Positions 1-11,203 of a stretch of 64,000 nucleotides of DNA are shown one piece after another (the stretch's first letter is position 1; every line of letters begins with the position of its first letter). A model generated the notes under the pieces. It was not told the DNA's origin. It worked only from the letters and a program-made list of their open reading frames with translations, and did no database searches. The stretch lies in NCBI RefSeq assembly GCF_022539505.1, contig NC_061508.1, positions 64,117,754-64,181,753 of the forward strand, written 5' to 3'. A program made the translations under genes and the position numbers. Origin of the DNA: Lolium rigidum. Its lineage: Eukaryota; Streptophyta; Magnoliopsida; Poales; Poaceae.

Positions 1-2946
1 TGCCGTTTTCCATTCATCACCAATAGCCATGCGGATTTGGTGGTAGCCACTACGCAAATCAATTTTAGAGAAAATCGTGGCACCACTAAGTTCATCAAGC
101 ATGTCATCTAAACGCGGAATGGGATGGCGGTAACGGACGGTAATGGCATTGATGGGGCGACAATCCATACACATCCGTTGCGTCTCATCCGGTTTAGGCA
201 CAAGAATCACGGGAACCGCACAAGGGGAAAGGCTTTCTCGAACGTACCCTTTAGCGAGGAGGTCTTGTATTTGGCGTTGGATCTCCTTTGTCTCTTCGGG
301 GTTGGTGCGGTAGGCGGCACGGTTTGGAAGCGGAGCGCCGGGTATGAGGTCGATGCGGTGCTCGATGCCTCGAAGCGGTGGTAGTCCATGAGGGAGCTCG
401 TCGGGGAAGACATCTTGGAACTCCTTCAAAATAGACAACAAAGACGAAGGAATTGTGGTTAAGTCGTTAGTCTCCGATGACGGTCCCTTGCAAATGAGGA
501 CGTAGTGCAATATGGTGGATGGGTTTGCTTGCACTTCTTTCCACTCGCTTTTGGTGGCTAGGAGGACGCTCTTTCGCTCACTCATGTATGGCTTGTGGCG
601 CTCACTCTCCATTTGGTGGGTCGCTCCCTCACCTCTCAACTCACTATGGTGGATGTGGTGTTGTGCCCTCGCTAGAGCCTTCGCATTGTCGGCGATGATT
701 TGACTAGGAGTCATGGGGCGCAACTCGAACTTCTTGTCGTTGACCTTGAAGGTGTATGTGTTGGAGATTCCATCATGTATAGCCTTCTTGTCATATTGCC
801 AAGGGCGGCCAAGCAACATGTGGCACACCGTCATGGGTACCACGTCACACTCAATAGTATCCTCATAAGGACCAATCTTGAAATTGACGGTGACGGTATG
901 TTGTATCTTGACGTTGCCCTTGTCACTCAACCATTGGATATGGTAAGGGTGAGGATGCTTGCGGAGAGGGAGGTGGAGCTTCTCACATAACTCGGTGCTT
1001 GCAAGGTTATGGCAACTTCCACCGTCTATGATGACCTTGATCGACTTGCCACCAATTCCGGCACGGGTTTGGAAGATGTTGCACCGTTGTTCTTCCACAT
1101 CATGAGGTTGCGTAGTTAGCACCCTTGTGACCACAAGTGAGGGACTTGGGTCATGCTCACATAGGAGAGGATCTTCTCCACTTTCTTGCTCATAAGCTTC
1201 TTCACTTTCCACGGCGGCTTGCACAAGGGCTTCATATTCATCCTCATCAAGCGTCTCGATATCACCATTCTCCATAGTGATCATGACCTTGGTGTTCTTG
1301 CACTCAAACGACTTGTGACCTTGGGTGCCACACTTGAAGCAAGTGACACTAGAGGGTCCCGTGGATGCCTTAGAGGAAGCGGTGGAGGAGACCGTTTGCT
1401 TCATGCGACTTTGGATAGTCGGCTTCTTGGATGTTGTAGAGGACACGTCGGCCTTGGCACTTGTAGCATGAGGAGTTGATGTAGTAGAAGGAGTCGATGT
1501 AGCGAGCTTGGAGGTGAAGTAGGTCTTGGCCTTGGAGTACTTGATGTCCTCAATCACTTGGCGCTCGGCCTTGGACGCTTGATGGACCAATTCAACCATG
1601 TTGGAGTAAGGTTGGAACTCCACAATTCGCTTGATGGGATAGTTGAGGCCATTGAAGAAGCGAGCAATTGTTTGGTCATCGGACTCTTGGATGTTTGCTC
1701 TCATCATAGTGAGCTCCATCTCCTTGTAGAACTCCTCGACGGTCTTGGTACCTTGCTTCAACTTTTGGAGCTTGTTGAAGAGGTCGGTCATGTAGTGCGT
1801 GGGCACAAAGCGAGCATGCATCTCTTTCTTCATTTCTTCCCAAGTGGCAATTGGAGGTTCACCCTTCTCTTCTCGGAGAGTGAGGACTTGCTCCCACCAA
1901 GTGTTTGCGTAGTCCTCGAATTCAAGGGATGCCATAGCCACCTTCTTGGCACCGGAGTAGTTGTGGATGCGGAATATCTTGTCGACCTTGAGTGCCCATG
2001 AGAGGTAGGCCTCGGCATCTTCTTCTCCCTTGAACTTTGGCATGGTGAACTTTAGTCTTCCAAACATGTTCTCTTCATCCTCCAAGTTTCTTCGCCTAGG
2101 AGGGGCACCTTCATCTCTTGCGGCTTGAGGAGGAATAGGAGGTCTTCTACGGCCAACCATAGCATTGGGTTGGTGTTGGAGGTGCACACTTGCTTCACTT
2201 GGTTCACGGTGAGGATGTGGTTGAAGATCTTGACGAGGTGGTTGGCGACGCCCAAAGATGGCCCTCTCATCTTGCTCATGTGGTGGTTCTCCTCTTCCAC
2301 GTTGGTCATGGCGAGGATGATTGCGTAGATCACGCCTCGGTTGGTCTTGATGTCCATGGCCTTGAGCATCACCATGTGGCTCCATGTTGTGGGAGACGTT
2401 GTCATTTGGGTGGCCGTCACGCCCATGGTGGGCATGGCCATCCGGTTGAGGACGATCTTGTGGACGAGCATGGCGATGTATTTCTCCTCGCCTAGAGTTG
2501 GTGCGAGAGTCTTCATGACGAGCATGTGAGTGATGCGGTCGATGATGGTCTTCATGCCTTGAGGAGGAGCTTGAGGACGAACGGTGGCCATGAGAGTAGT
2601 AATCTTGTGATGAGCTTGAGGATGATGAAGTAGAGCGGTGTCGACGATGGCGACCCAAGTTGGTGATGGCGCGCTCGAGGCTATCCATGCGCCGCTCCAT
2701 GTTCGCATCATTGGCCGCCATTTGACCATTCAAGTTGTCCGTAGCTTCGCGAAGGAGAGCCAAGTCTTGGTTCACAATGGAGAAGTTGTGTGCCACTTCA
2801 TCGTATTGCTCATCGATGCGCGTCTCGAAGAGGGTGAGTTGCTCCTTGAACTCTTGGCGTTGCGTCCATAGATTGTGTTGAGTAGCCAACCTCTCGGTGT
2901 TGCGGAGGATTTCTCCCTCCCTTGCTTCATCTCCGCTCCTATCCAT
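1..2946 (-). CDS. Element A: Ty3/gypsy gag-pol polyprotein, N-terminal part, cut by window edge
   Basis: Reads from an ATG at 2946 to base 1 with no stop noticed, about 980 codons. Order: a predicted coiled-coil N terminus, a His/Arg/Ser-rich linker, the retrotransposon gag domain, a CCHC zinc knuckle (CFKCGTQGHKSFEC, near 1300-1345, about residue 540), a retropepsin-like site ([11 protein letters not shown], near 1010-1045), and the first reverse-transcriptase block. Gag packages RNA into virus-like particles; protease cuts the polyprotein; reverse transcriptase copies the RNA. Frame and spacing match copy B exactly once B's 2574-bp Helitron is removed, so the reading frame is well supported. 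Gag and pol share one frame. The clade looks chromovirus-like; a CRM-type relationship is an inference. Long plus-strand ORFs over this interval are shadows. Confidence 0.88.
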   Translation of the reverse strand, partial: MDRSGDEAREGEILRNTERLATQHNLWTQRQEFKEQLTLFETRIDEQYDEVAHNFSIVNQDLALLREATDNLNGQMAANDANMERRMDSLERAITNLGRHRRHRSTSSSSSSSQDYYSHGHRSSSSSSSRHEDHHRPHHSHARHEDSRTNSRRGEIHRHARPQDRPQPDGHAHHGRDGHPNDNVSHNMEPHGDAQGHGHQDQPRRDLRNHPRHDQRGRGEPPHEQDERAIFGRRQPPRQDLQPHPHREPSEASVHLQHQPNAMVGRRRPPIPPQAARDEGAPPRRRNLEDEENMFGRLKFTMPKFKGEEDAEAYLSWALKVDKIFRIHNYSGAKKVAMASLEFEDYANTWWEQVLTLREEKGEPPIATWEEMKKEMHARFVPTHYMTDLFNKLQKLKQGTKTVEEFYKEMELTMMRANIQESDDQTIARFFNGLNYPIKRIVEFQPYSNMVELVHQASKAERQVIEDIKYSKAKTYFTSKLATSTPSTTSTPHATSAKADVSSTTSKKPTIQSRMKQTVSSTASSKASTGPSSVTCFKCGTQGHKSFECKNTKVMITMENGDIETLDEDEYEALVQAAVESEEAYEQESGEDPLLCEHDPSPSLVVTRVLTTQPHDVEEQRCNIFQTRAGIGGKSIKVIIDGGSCHNLASTELCEKLHLPLRKHPHPYHIQWLSDKGNVKIQHTVTVNFKIGPYEDTIECDVVPMTVCHMLLGRPWQYDKKAIHDGISNTYTFKVNDKKFELRPMTPSQIIADNAKALARAQHHIHHSELRGEGATHQMESERHKPYMSERKSVLLATKSEWKEVQANPSTILHYVLICKGPSSETNDLTTIPSSLLSILKEFQDVFPDELPHGLPPLRGIEHRIDLIPGAPLPNRAAYRTNPEETKEIQRQIQDLLAKGYVRESLSPCAVPVILVPKPDETQRMCMDCRPINAITVRYRHPIPRLDDMLDELSGATIFSKIDLRSGYHQIRMAIGDEWKTA

Positions 2947-4200
2947 GATACAAAGACAAGCACTAGGTTGTGTATGTTAGTGGAAGGAGACTACCTCGCA
3001 CTCTTACCAAGGTAAGATAGTATTGAGGCAATCCACCAAGCCGAAAGCAAGATCAAGTGTATCGGGAACACACGCAAAACCACACGCAAAAGCTAGCAAA
3101 TATGGTGTTAGGCGAGTGTTGTGGAAAGCCAAAAGACAAATCTAAGATCAAGTGTGTTGTTAAGAGTGGTGGAAATCCGAAAATCCAAAAGTTGATGCAA
3201 AGATCACTATAAACACGGAAAAAGGATGTGGAACACACACACGAGATAAGCGGGGTTAGTGCAACCAAAAGTGAGCGGAAAATTGTATGTGCGGATGCTC
3301 GGTGTCACACTAACACAAGGAGAGTCAAAGCTTTGGTTGCAAAGGAAGAGACAACTAGATTCACACGTGACCTCTCTTCTCGTATCTCTCTTTGCTTAAA
3401 AGCTTTTTCTCTTTTGTATATGTTGGCACTTGCACTCGTTGTATCTTTGGTGGCACGTGGATACTTTGTATGTATGGGCGTATGGATGTATGGATGTATG
3501 GTGCTACTCGCACTCTTTTTGTGTTTTTGGGGCTTTTTCACGCACTATGTTAGCGTTAGCCTCGCTTTTGCTATCTTGCCACACGAGTGTTTGCTTGGGT
3601 GCCTTACTCAGCGCTACACACACACCTCACAATGCGGGGCCACGTGCAATGTCTCGCGACACTAGACAAGCAATGCTCAATGGGATAGATCGCAAAAGGA
3701 AGAGGGGTTACAAGGTGACAGCTGCAAGTTATACCTGCGATGGTGGCGGTGGTGGTGGTGGTGGTGTAGATCGCCGGATGTCGAGGTCGAAGGGGGCGTT
3801 GCGTCGCCCGGTCGGAGGCCCGGTTGGACCGGCTCCTGGACCGGCTTGCCCGGTTTGCCGCCCGGTTGACCGGGTGCTGGGCCGGCTCGGCCGGTCGTGG
3901 GTCCGGTTGACCGGCTGCTCAACCGGATTTCGCGGGATGAGCTTTCTCTCTCCTGTTCTTCACGAAAACCAAGCCAAATCGACCAAATCGAAGGGAAACG
4001 ATGGAATTGGAGGCTCAAAGTTGGGGAAATAGTAGATCAAGCACAACAACTCCAAATCCACGGACCAAAACCACTCAAAACGCAACCAAATCACAGATCG
4101 GTCAAGAGGCAATTTGGGGCTATTTTTGGGGATTTTTTGGAAAATTTTCTAGGGACGAAATCGGGTGGGTGGAGGGTCAAATCCGCGGAAACCAAAGGCT
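2947..4200 (-). other. Element A untranslated leader between primer site and gag
   Basis: About 1.25 kb lies between the primer-binding site and the gag ATG with no convincing ORF. It holds a (GGT)n run at 3742-3766 and a cluster of CCGGT/ACCGG half-sites at about 3800-3930. Read on the minus strand, about 3230-3720 resembles the leader of element H at about 49490-49990, including a shared stretch ending in GACACCGAGC. A long leader is where packaging and dimerisation signals sit in LTR retrotransposons, so this conservation may be functional; that part is inference. Confidence 0.7.
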
Positions 4201-4210
4201 GCCGATACCA
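4201..4210 (-). other. Primer-binding site, element A
   Basis: The minus strand reads TGGTATCGGC two bases after the LTR end. It matches the start of the usual tRNA-iMet primer site (TGGTATCAGAGC) and then diverges. Its position next to the LTR supports the call. Confidence 0.7.
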
Positions 4211-4212
4211 TA

Positions 4213-5270
4213 TGATGAGGTCTAAGACCCCGTGTGTGGCCCGATCTTGCGGATTGACGTCGAAACCAAAGGGGAGATGGGAAAACGCGAGGAACACGAA
4301 GAACACGGTGATGAACACGAGGAACCCCGAGACTCACGCACGCACACCAACCCGATACACCCGATGCTTACCTCCGTGGCTCGATGGACCACGCCAATAG
4401 AATCTCCGTGGAAGAGACACGCGGTAGAATTCCCCGGAGAGAGATTGGGATTGGAGAGGAAGAGCTTGGGGAAGGAGAGAGAGTAACAAGTACTAGAATC
4501 TCCTTCAACAAGATCTAAGTCAACAACCAAGGTGCCTTGATTACAGAGGGATGATACCCAAGGGAGACTAAGCTCAAAGTTAGGGTTTGAGTTCAAAACA
4601 AGTCTAAAGAGCTAATGAGGGGTTCCAGCTACTTATATAGGCACACACAGCCAGCAAGGGTGAACAGGTACGCAAAAGGATAAGTTAAGGCAGTTTGGTG
4701 GGGCACTCTCGTCAGGTCCGGTTTGGGATCCGGTCAGACCGGGCCTGGGACCGGGCTGTCCGGTCAAGGGTCCGGTCTGACCGGGCCCGTGACCGGGCGG
4801 GCCGGTCATGGGTCCGGTCGACCGGTCGGAAACCGAATTCTCGCGAGGTTTCCGGTCGTCGTCCGTACGAGGGGGCTGGCCCGGTTTCCGACCGGTCGAT
4901 CGGGCCTGTGACCGGGGAGCCAGGTTGTAGGTCCGGTCCGACCGGGTCCTGGACCGGCCAGCGTCCGTCTCTTCCTTGGAGCGCTTCGAGCGACGTCGGC
5001 TTCGGCTCCATGATCCTCTTCATGTCCAGCTGCTTCTCTCGCTCCCTTGACCTTGGCGCCTCCTCCTCTCCGAGGTCTTGATGCGCCTTGTACCTAATGA
5101 CACATAGCACGTCGGCATGAGGTAGCAATCCATCCAAAGGGGTACCAAGATCAAGGGTAGTGAGGAGAGAGTTCACCTCATCTTGTAGAGCCTTGGCTCG
5201 GGCTCGTGTCATCGGTCCACTTGGGGGACTTGTTGGTCTTGGTGTGGAGGTGACCGAAGGCCACCCCGCA
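4213..5270 (-). mobile_element. 5' LTR of element A
   Basis: About 1058 bp. On the minus strand it begins TGCGGGG and ends CATCA, next to the primer site. It aligns along its length with the LTR of copy B (55486-56540), but the first ~30 bases differ, so A and B are not the same subfamily. It carries a dense cluster of CCGGTC/GACCGG motifs (4715-4960). A coding remnant with the motif GPMTRARAKAL lies near its start (about 5175-5215). The right flank is a fragment of an Athila-type LTR, so A probably inserted there. Confidence 0.85.
4633..4639 (-). promoter_or_regulatory. TATA box of the element A LTR
   Basis: The minus strand reads TATATAA inside the LTR. The matching position in copy B (about 55903-55908) has decayed to TATATACG. 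Confidence 0.55.
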
Positions 5271-5421
5271 TCAAAAATCCTGACTCCGGTGAGTAATTCT
5301 CCAATAATCATGAAACATGCAAAATAGGTGAAATAACATAAGTATCATCTCTAAATATGAAATATATCAATGAATAACAGTAAATTATGATATAAAATAG
5401 TGATTCAAAATGGACGTATCA
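5271..5421 (-). mobile_element. Fragment of an Athila-type LTR (same as element D)
   Basis: Nearly identical to the last ~150 bp of the D 5' LTR (31352-31502), including the terminal GGACGTATCA. It is followed by the same CCCAC target site and the same host sequence as D, so it is a duplicate of D's flank and not an independent insertion. Confidence 0.85.
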
Positions 5422-5592
5422 CCCACGCAGAGCACCTGATGCGGCCTCCCGCCGCCTGGATTTCTACATCTCAACGGTGGTTTTTGTGGTCAAAGGAAGA
5501 ACTTGTATGGTACTGTTTGTGGTGGCTAGGAGGAAGGAAACCTAGGCTCTGATACCATGTAGAGTTTCGGCGAATGGGTGGGTTAGGTCACG
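5422..5592 (-). mobile_element. Copia-like internal end, primer site and LTR stub (duplicate copy)
   Basis: Matches 31503-31675. The minus strand reads TGGTATCAGAGCC at 5545-5557, a perfect tRNA-iMet primer site, directly against an LTR end (5558-5592, minus strand ending CTCTACA). The LTR stops matching its partner after about 35 bp, so only a stub survives. Confidence 0.65.
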
Positions 5593-6002
5593 GAAAAAAA
5601 TACTTATGAGTCGTGTTTAAACCTAAAGGATGAGGTGGTTACCAACGAAAGCACTTGTAAGTTAGAAATATAGCACGAATTCAGAAATACAGTCAGCTGC
5701 AATACTCCTAACAGAACAAAACGCGCAGGGATGTCTGGTTACCTATTTATGGGCGGCGTTTAGACGTGTCCGCGTTCTTACGGGTGACGTGGAGGTCGGT
5801 GAGGGGACTGCTGTTGCGATGGGTGCCGGGGAAGCAGATCTTGGGGGTCGGAGAAGGACATGCTGGGCGGTGTTCAGCGCGCCGGCCGAACTAGAAGGTC
5901 GGTGAAGCAGATGATGTGCAGTGCACGGGGGCGTCGGTGTCAGCGAAGCTGGTCAAGTGCGGTGGTCGATAGAGTCGGCGAACGAGATACGGTGCGGCGG
6001 AC
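5593..6002. other. Unclassified repeat-derived flank, duplicate of 31676-32080
   Basis: GC-rich towards its right end and without a credible gene. It matches 31676-32080 with only scattered differences and is cut at 6003 by element C. Its style resembles the CACTA-associated segments at 11290-12780 and 53547-55485. Confidence 0.5.
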
Positions 6003-7717
6003 TGATACGTCTCCAACGTATCGATAATTTCTTGTGTTCCATGCCACATTATTGATGTTATCTACATGTTATATGCACACTTTATGTCATATTCGTGCAT
6101 TTTCTGGAACTAACCTATTAACAAGATGCCGAAGTGCCGGTTCTCGTTTTCTGCTGTTTTTGGTTTCGTAAATCCTAGTAACGAAATATTCTCGAATCGG
6201 ACGAAATCAAAGCCAAAGATCTTAGAATCCCCGGAAGCATCCGGAACACACCGAGAGAAGTCGAGAGGGGCCACGGGCCCACCAAACTATAGGCCGGCGC
6301 GGCCGAGGGGGGCCGCGCCGCCCTATGGTGTGGCCCCCCGTCGGCCCTCCTGCGCCGCCTCTTCGCCTATATAAAGCCCCCGGATCGAAAACCCCGATGC
6401 GAAGAACCACGATACGGAAAACCTTCCGAGCCGCCGCCATCGCGAAGCCAAGATCCGGGGGACAGGAGTCTCTGTTCCGGCACCCTGCCGGAGCGGGGAA
6501 GTGCCCCGGAAGGCTTCTCCATCGACACCACCGCCATCTCCACCGCCATCTTCATCACCGCTGCTCGCTCCCATGAGGAGGGAGTAGTTCTCCATCGAGG
6601 CTTGGGGCTGTACCGGTAGCTATGTGGTTCATCTCTCTCCTATGTGTTTCAATACAATAATCTCATGAGCTGCCTTACATGATTGAGATTCATATGATGA
6701 TGCTTGTAATCTAGATGTCATTATGCTAGTCAAGTGAGTTTTACTTATGTGATCTCCGGAGACTCCTTGTCCCACGTGTGTAAAGGTGACAGTGTGTGCA
6801 CCGTGTGGGTCTCTTAGGCCATATTTCACGAATACTTACTCAATGTTGAATGGTATAGTGAGGTGCTTATTTATATCTCTTTAAGATTGCAACATGTTTT
6901 GTATCACAATTTATCTATGTGCTACTCTAGTGATTTGTTATTAAAGTAGTTTATTCCTCCCGCATGTGTGCAAAGGTGACGAGTGCGTGCACCGTGTTAG
7001 TACTTGGTTTATGCTATGATCATGATCTCTTGTAGATTGCGAAGTTAACTATTGCTATGATAATATTGATGTGATCTATTCCTCCTACATATGCATGAAG
7101 GTGACAAGTGTGCATGCTATGCTAGTACTTGGTTTAGTCTATTGATCTATCTTACACTATAAGGTTACTTAAACATGAGCATTATTGTGGAGCTTGTTAA
7201 CTCCGGCATTGAGGGTTCGTGTAATCCTACGCAATGTGTTCATCATCCAACAAAAGTGTAGAGTATGCATTTATCTATTCCGTTATGTGATCAATGTTGA
7301 GAGTGTCCACTAGTGAAAGTGTAATCCCTAGGCCTTGTTCCTAAATACCGCCGTTGCTCGCTTGTTTACTCGTTTTATCGCGTTACTACTGCTGCGTTAC
7401 TACCGCTGCGTTACTACCGCTTGTTTACTCGTCCCGGGCAAAGCACTTTTCCGGTGCCGTTGCTACTACTTATTCATACCACCTGTATTTCACTATCTCT
7501 TCGCCGAACTAGTGCACCTATTAGGTGTGTTGGGGACACAAGAGACTTCTTGCTTTGTGGTTGCAGGGTTGCATGAGAGGGATATCTTTGACCTCTTCCT
7601 CCCCGAGTTCGATAAACCTTGGGTATCCACTTAAGGGAAACTTGCTCGCTGTTCTACAAACCTCTGCTCTTGGAGGCCCAACACTGTCTACAAGAATAGA
7701 AGCTCCCGTAGACATCA
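6003..7717 (+). mobile_element. 5' LTR of element C
   Basis: Begins TGATACGTCTCC and ends GACATCA just upstream of the primer site, about 1715 bp. The truncated 3' LTR at 11204 matches its first ~80 bases. A TATA box sits at 6368-6375. Confidence 0.78.
6368..6375 (+). promoter_or_regulatory. TATA box in the element C LTR
   Basis: TATATAAA in a GC-rich context near the middle of the LTR, with the GC-rich start of the likely transcript downstream. Confidence 0.6.
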
Positions 7718-7726
7718 AGCACTTTT

Positions 7727-7745
7727 CCGGCGCCGTTGCTCGGGA
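7727..7745 (+). other. Primer-binding site (tRNA-Asp type), element C
   Basis: CCGGCGCCGTTGCTCGGGA resembles the TGGCGCCGTTGCCGGGGA site used by many grass gypsy elements. Similar boxes lie at about 7449-7463 and 7793-7806. Confidence 0.6.
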
Positions 7746-7882
7746 GGAAAGGTAAAAAGGCACTCATACTACGGTCTCGGTGTAAAGTATTTTTCCGGCG
7801 CCGTTGTGTGTGTGCTCAAAGCTATTTCCTTTAGATCCTGCAATTGCATCTTTTTGTTTCTTGTTTACACTAGTTTGGCATA

Positions 7883-8379
7883 ATGTACAAGAGTGAGCTT
7901 CTTATTCTATTTCCTGAATTAAAACATGGATTGTTTGGTGCGAAAATTAAAAAACCTATGGAACCTTATTTGCATGCTGGTAGTAATATTAGTATGAACG
8001 CTTCGAACACCATTGTTGCTAATGATATAGAAAGTTCTAAGCTTGGGGAAGCTGGTTTTCATGATCTTTGTAGTCCCCCAAGCATTGAGGAGAAAATTTT
8101 CTTTGATGATACTTTGCCTCCTATTTCGATGATGATAATGATAGTGGTCTTTTTGTGCCACCTACTATGGAGAGTAAATTTTGTTGTGATTATACTATGC
8201 CTCCTACACTTGATGAGAATAATAATGATAGCTACTTTGTTGAATTTGCTCCCACTACAACTAATAAAATTGACTATGCCTATGTGGAGAGTAATAATTT
8301 TATGCATGAGACTCATGATAAGAATGCTTTATGTGATAGTTATATTGTTGAGTTTGCTCATGTTGCTACTGAAAGTTAA
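7883..8379 (+). pseudogene. Broken gag-like or filler ORF of element C
   Basis: The first frame (MYKSELLILFPELKHGLFG...) is open from 7883 and gives recognisable sequence to about 8125, with a run of acidic and proline residues (SIEEKIFFDDTLPPI). The same kind of protein then continues in another frame (8155-8379, NNNDSYFVEFAPTTTNKIDY). A frameshift therefore lies near 8125-8155. I recognise no catalytic or zinc-knuckle motif. Similar Asp/Asn-rich hypothetical proteins are common in Triticeae annotations and appear to be relics of non-autonomous LTR elements; that is recollection, not a search result. Confidence 0.5.
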
Positions 8380-11189
8380 TATGAGAGAGTAAAATATGGT
8401 TGTAGAAATTTTCATGTTACTAAAACACCTCTCTATGTGCTGAAATTTTTGAAGCTACACTTGTTCTATCTTCCTATGCTTGTTACTTTGCTCTTTATGA
8501 ACTTGTTTATTTACAAGATTCCTATGCATAGGAAGCATGTTAGACTTAAATGTGTTTTGAATTTGCCTCTTGATGCTCTCTTTTGCTTCAAATACTATTT
8601 CTTGCGAGTGCATCATTAAAACTGCTGAGCCCATCTTAATGGCTAAAAAGAAAGAACTTCTTGGGAGATAACCCATGTGTTATTTTGCTACAGTACTTTG
8701 TTTTATATTTGTGTCTTGGAAGTTGTTTACTACTGTAGCAACCTCTCCTTATCTTAGTTTTGTGTTTTGTTGTGCCAAGTAAAGTCTTTGATAGTAAAGT
8801 AAGTACTAGATTTGGATTACTGCGCAGAAACAGATTTCTTTGCTGTCACGAATCTGGGTCTAATTCTCTGTAGGTAACTCAAAAAATTATGCCAATTTAC
8901 GTGAGTGATCCTCAGATATGTACGCAACTTTCATTCAATTTGAGCATTTTCATTTGAGCAAGTCTGGTGGCCTAATAAAATCCATCTTTACGGACTGTTC
9001 TGTTTTGACAGATTCTGCCTTTTATTTCGCATTGCCTCTTTTGCTATGTTGGATGAATTTCTTTGATCCATTAATGTCCAGTAGCTTTATGCAATGTCCA
9101 GAAGTGTTAAGAATGATTGTGTCACCTCTGAACATGTTAAATTTTATTGTCCACTAACCCTCTAATGAGTTGTTTCGAGTTTGGTGTGGAGGAAGTTTTC
9201 AAGGGTCAAGAGAGGAGGATGATATACTGCGATCAAGAAGAGTGAAAAGTCTAAGCTTGGGGATGCCCCGGTGGTTCATCCCTGCATATATCAAGAAGAC
9301 TCAAGCGTCTAAGCTTGGGGATGCCCAAGGCATCCCCTTCTTCATCGATAAATTATCAGGTTCCTTCTCTTGAAACTATATTTTTATTCGGCCACATCTT
9401 ATGTACTTTGCTTGGAGCGTCGGTTTGTTTTTGTTTTTGTTTTGTTTGAATAAAATGGATCCTAGCATTCACTTTATGGGAGAGAGACACGCTCCGCTGG
9501 TTCATATGAACACATGTGTTCTTAGCTCATAATATTCATGGCGAAGTTTCCTCTTCGTTAAATTGTTATATGGTTGGAATTGGAAAATGATACATGTAGT
9601 AATTGCTATAATGTCTTGGGTAATGTGATACTTGGCAATTGTTGTGCTCATGTTTAAGCTCTTGCATCATATACTTTGCACCTATTAGTGAAGAATACAT
9701 AGAGCATGCTAAAATTTGGTTTGCATAATTGGTCTCTCTAAAGTCTAGATAATTTCTAGTATCGAGTTTTGAACAACAAGGAAGACGGTGTAGAGTCTTA
9801 TAATGTTTTCAATATGTCTTTTATGTGAGTTTTGCTGCACCAGTTCATCCTTGTGTTTGTTTCAAATAAGCCTTGCTAGCCTAAACCTTGTATCGAGAGG
9901 GAATACTTCTCATGCATCCAAATCCTTGAGCCAAACAACTATGCCATTTGTGTCCACCATACCTACCTACTACATGGTATTTCTCCGCCATTCCAAAGTA
10001 AATTGCTTGAGTGCTACCTTTAAAATTCCATCATTCACCTTTGCAATATATAGCTCATGGGACAAATAGCTTAAAAACTATTGTAGTATTGAATATGTAC
10101 TTATGCACTTTATCTCTTATTAAGTTGCTTGTTGAGCGGTAACCATGTTTACGGGGACGCCATCAACTATTTCTTGTTGGATATCATGTGAGTTGCTATG
10201 CATGTCCGTCTTGTCCGAAGCAAGAGAGATCTACCACCTTCATGGTTGGAGCATGCATATTGTTAGAGAAGAACTTTGGGCCGCTAACTAAAGCCATGAT
10301 TCATGGTGGAAGTTTCAGTTTGGACACATATCCTCAATCTCATATGAGAATAATAATTGTTGCCACATGCTTATGCATAAAAGAGGAGTCCATTATCTGT
10401 TGTCCATGTTGTCCCGGTATGGATGTCTAAGTTGAGGATAATCAGAAGCGAGAAATCCAAAATGCGAGCTTTCTCCTTAGACCTTTGTACAGGCGGCATG
10501 GAGGTACCCCATTGTGACACTTGGTCAAAACATGTGCATTGCAAAGATCCGGTAGTCCAAGTTAATTAGGACAAGGTGCGGGCACTATTAGCATACTATG
10601 CATGAGACTTGCAACTTGTAAGATATAACTTTCATAACTCATATGCTTTATTACTACCGTTGACAAAATTGTTTCATGTTTTCAAAATCAAAGCTCTAGC
10701 ACAAATATAGCAATCGATGCTTTTCCTCTATGGAGGACCATTCTTTTACTTTCATTGTTGAGTCAGCTTCACCTATTTCTCTCCATCTCAAGAAGCAAAC
10801 ACTTGTGTGAACTGTGCATTGATTCTTACATATTTGCATATTGCATTTGTTATATTGCTTTGCATTGACAATTATCCATGAGATATACATGTTATAAGTT
10901 GAAAGCAACCGCTGAAACTTCATCTTCCTTTGTGTTGCTTCAATACCTTTGCTTTGAATTATTACTTTATGAGTTAACTCTTATGCAAGACCTATTGATG
11001 CTTGTCTTGAAGTGCTATTCATGAAAAGTCTTTGCTTTATGATTCAGTTGTTTACCCATGTCATATACATTGTTTTGATCGCTGCATTCACTACATATGC
11101 TTTACAAATAGTATGATCAAGTTTATGATGGCATGTCACTCCAGAAATTATCTTTGTTATCGTTTTACCTGCTCGGGACGAGCAGAACT
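8380..11189 (+). other. Long 3' non-coding region of element C
   Basis: About 2.8 kb with no sustained ORF. Part of it (about 8660-9200) is shared with element E. Copies of the polypurine-tract motif AAGCTTGGGGATGC occur at 9253-9266 and 9311-9324, in addition to the terminal one at 11190. Confidence 0.7.
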
Positions 11190-11203
11190 AAGCTTGGGGA
11201 TGC
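11190..11203 (+). other. Polypurine tract of element C
   Basis: AAGCTTGGGGATGC lies directly before the TGATACGTCTCC start of the 3' LTR, the expected position for plus-strand priming. Confidence 0.75.

Noticed and set aside
1186..2495. Plus-strand ORFs rich in Leu, Val and His opposite gag (also 62505-63863)
   Set aside because: They are mirror frames of the minus-strand gag; both copies show them because the gag coding sequence is conserved.
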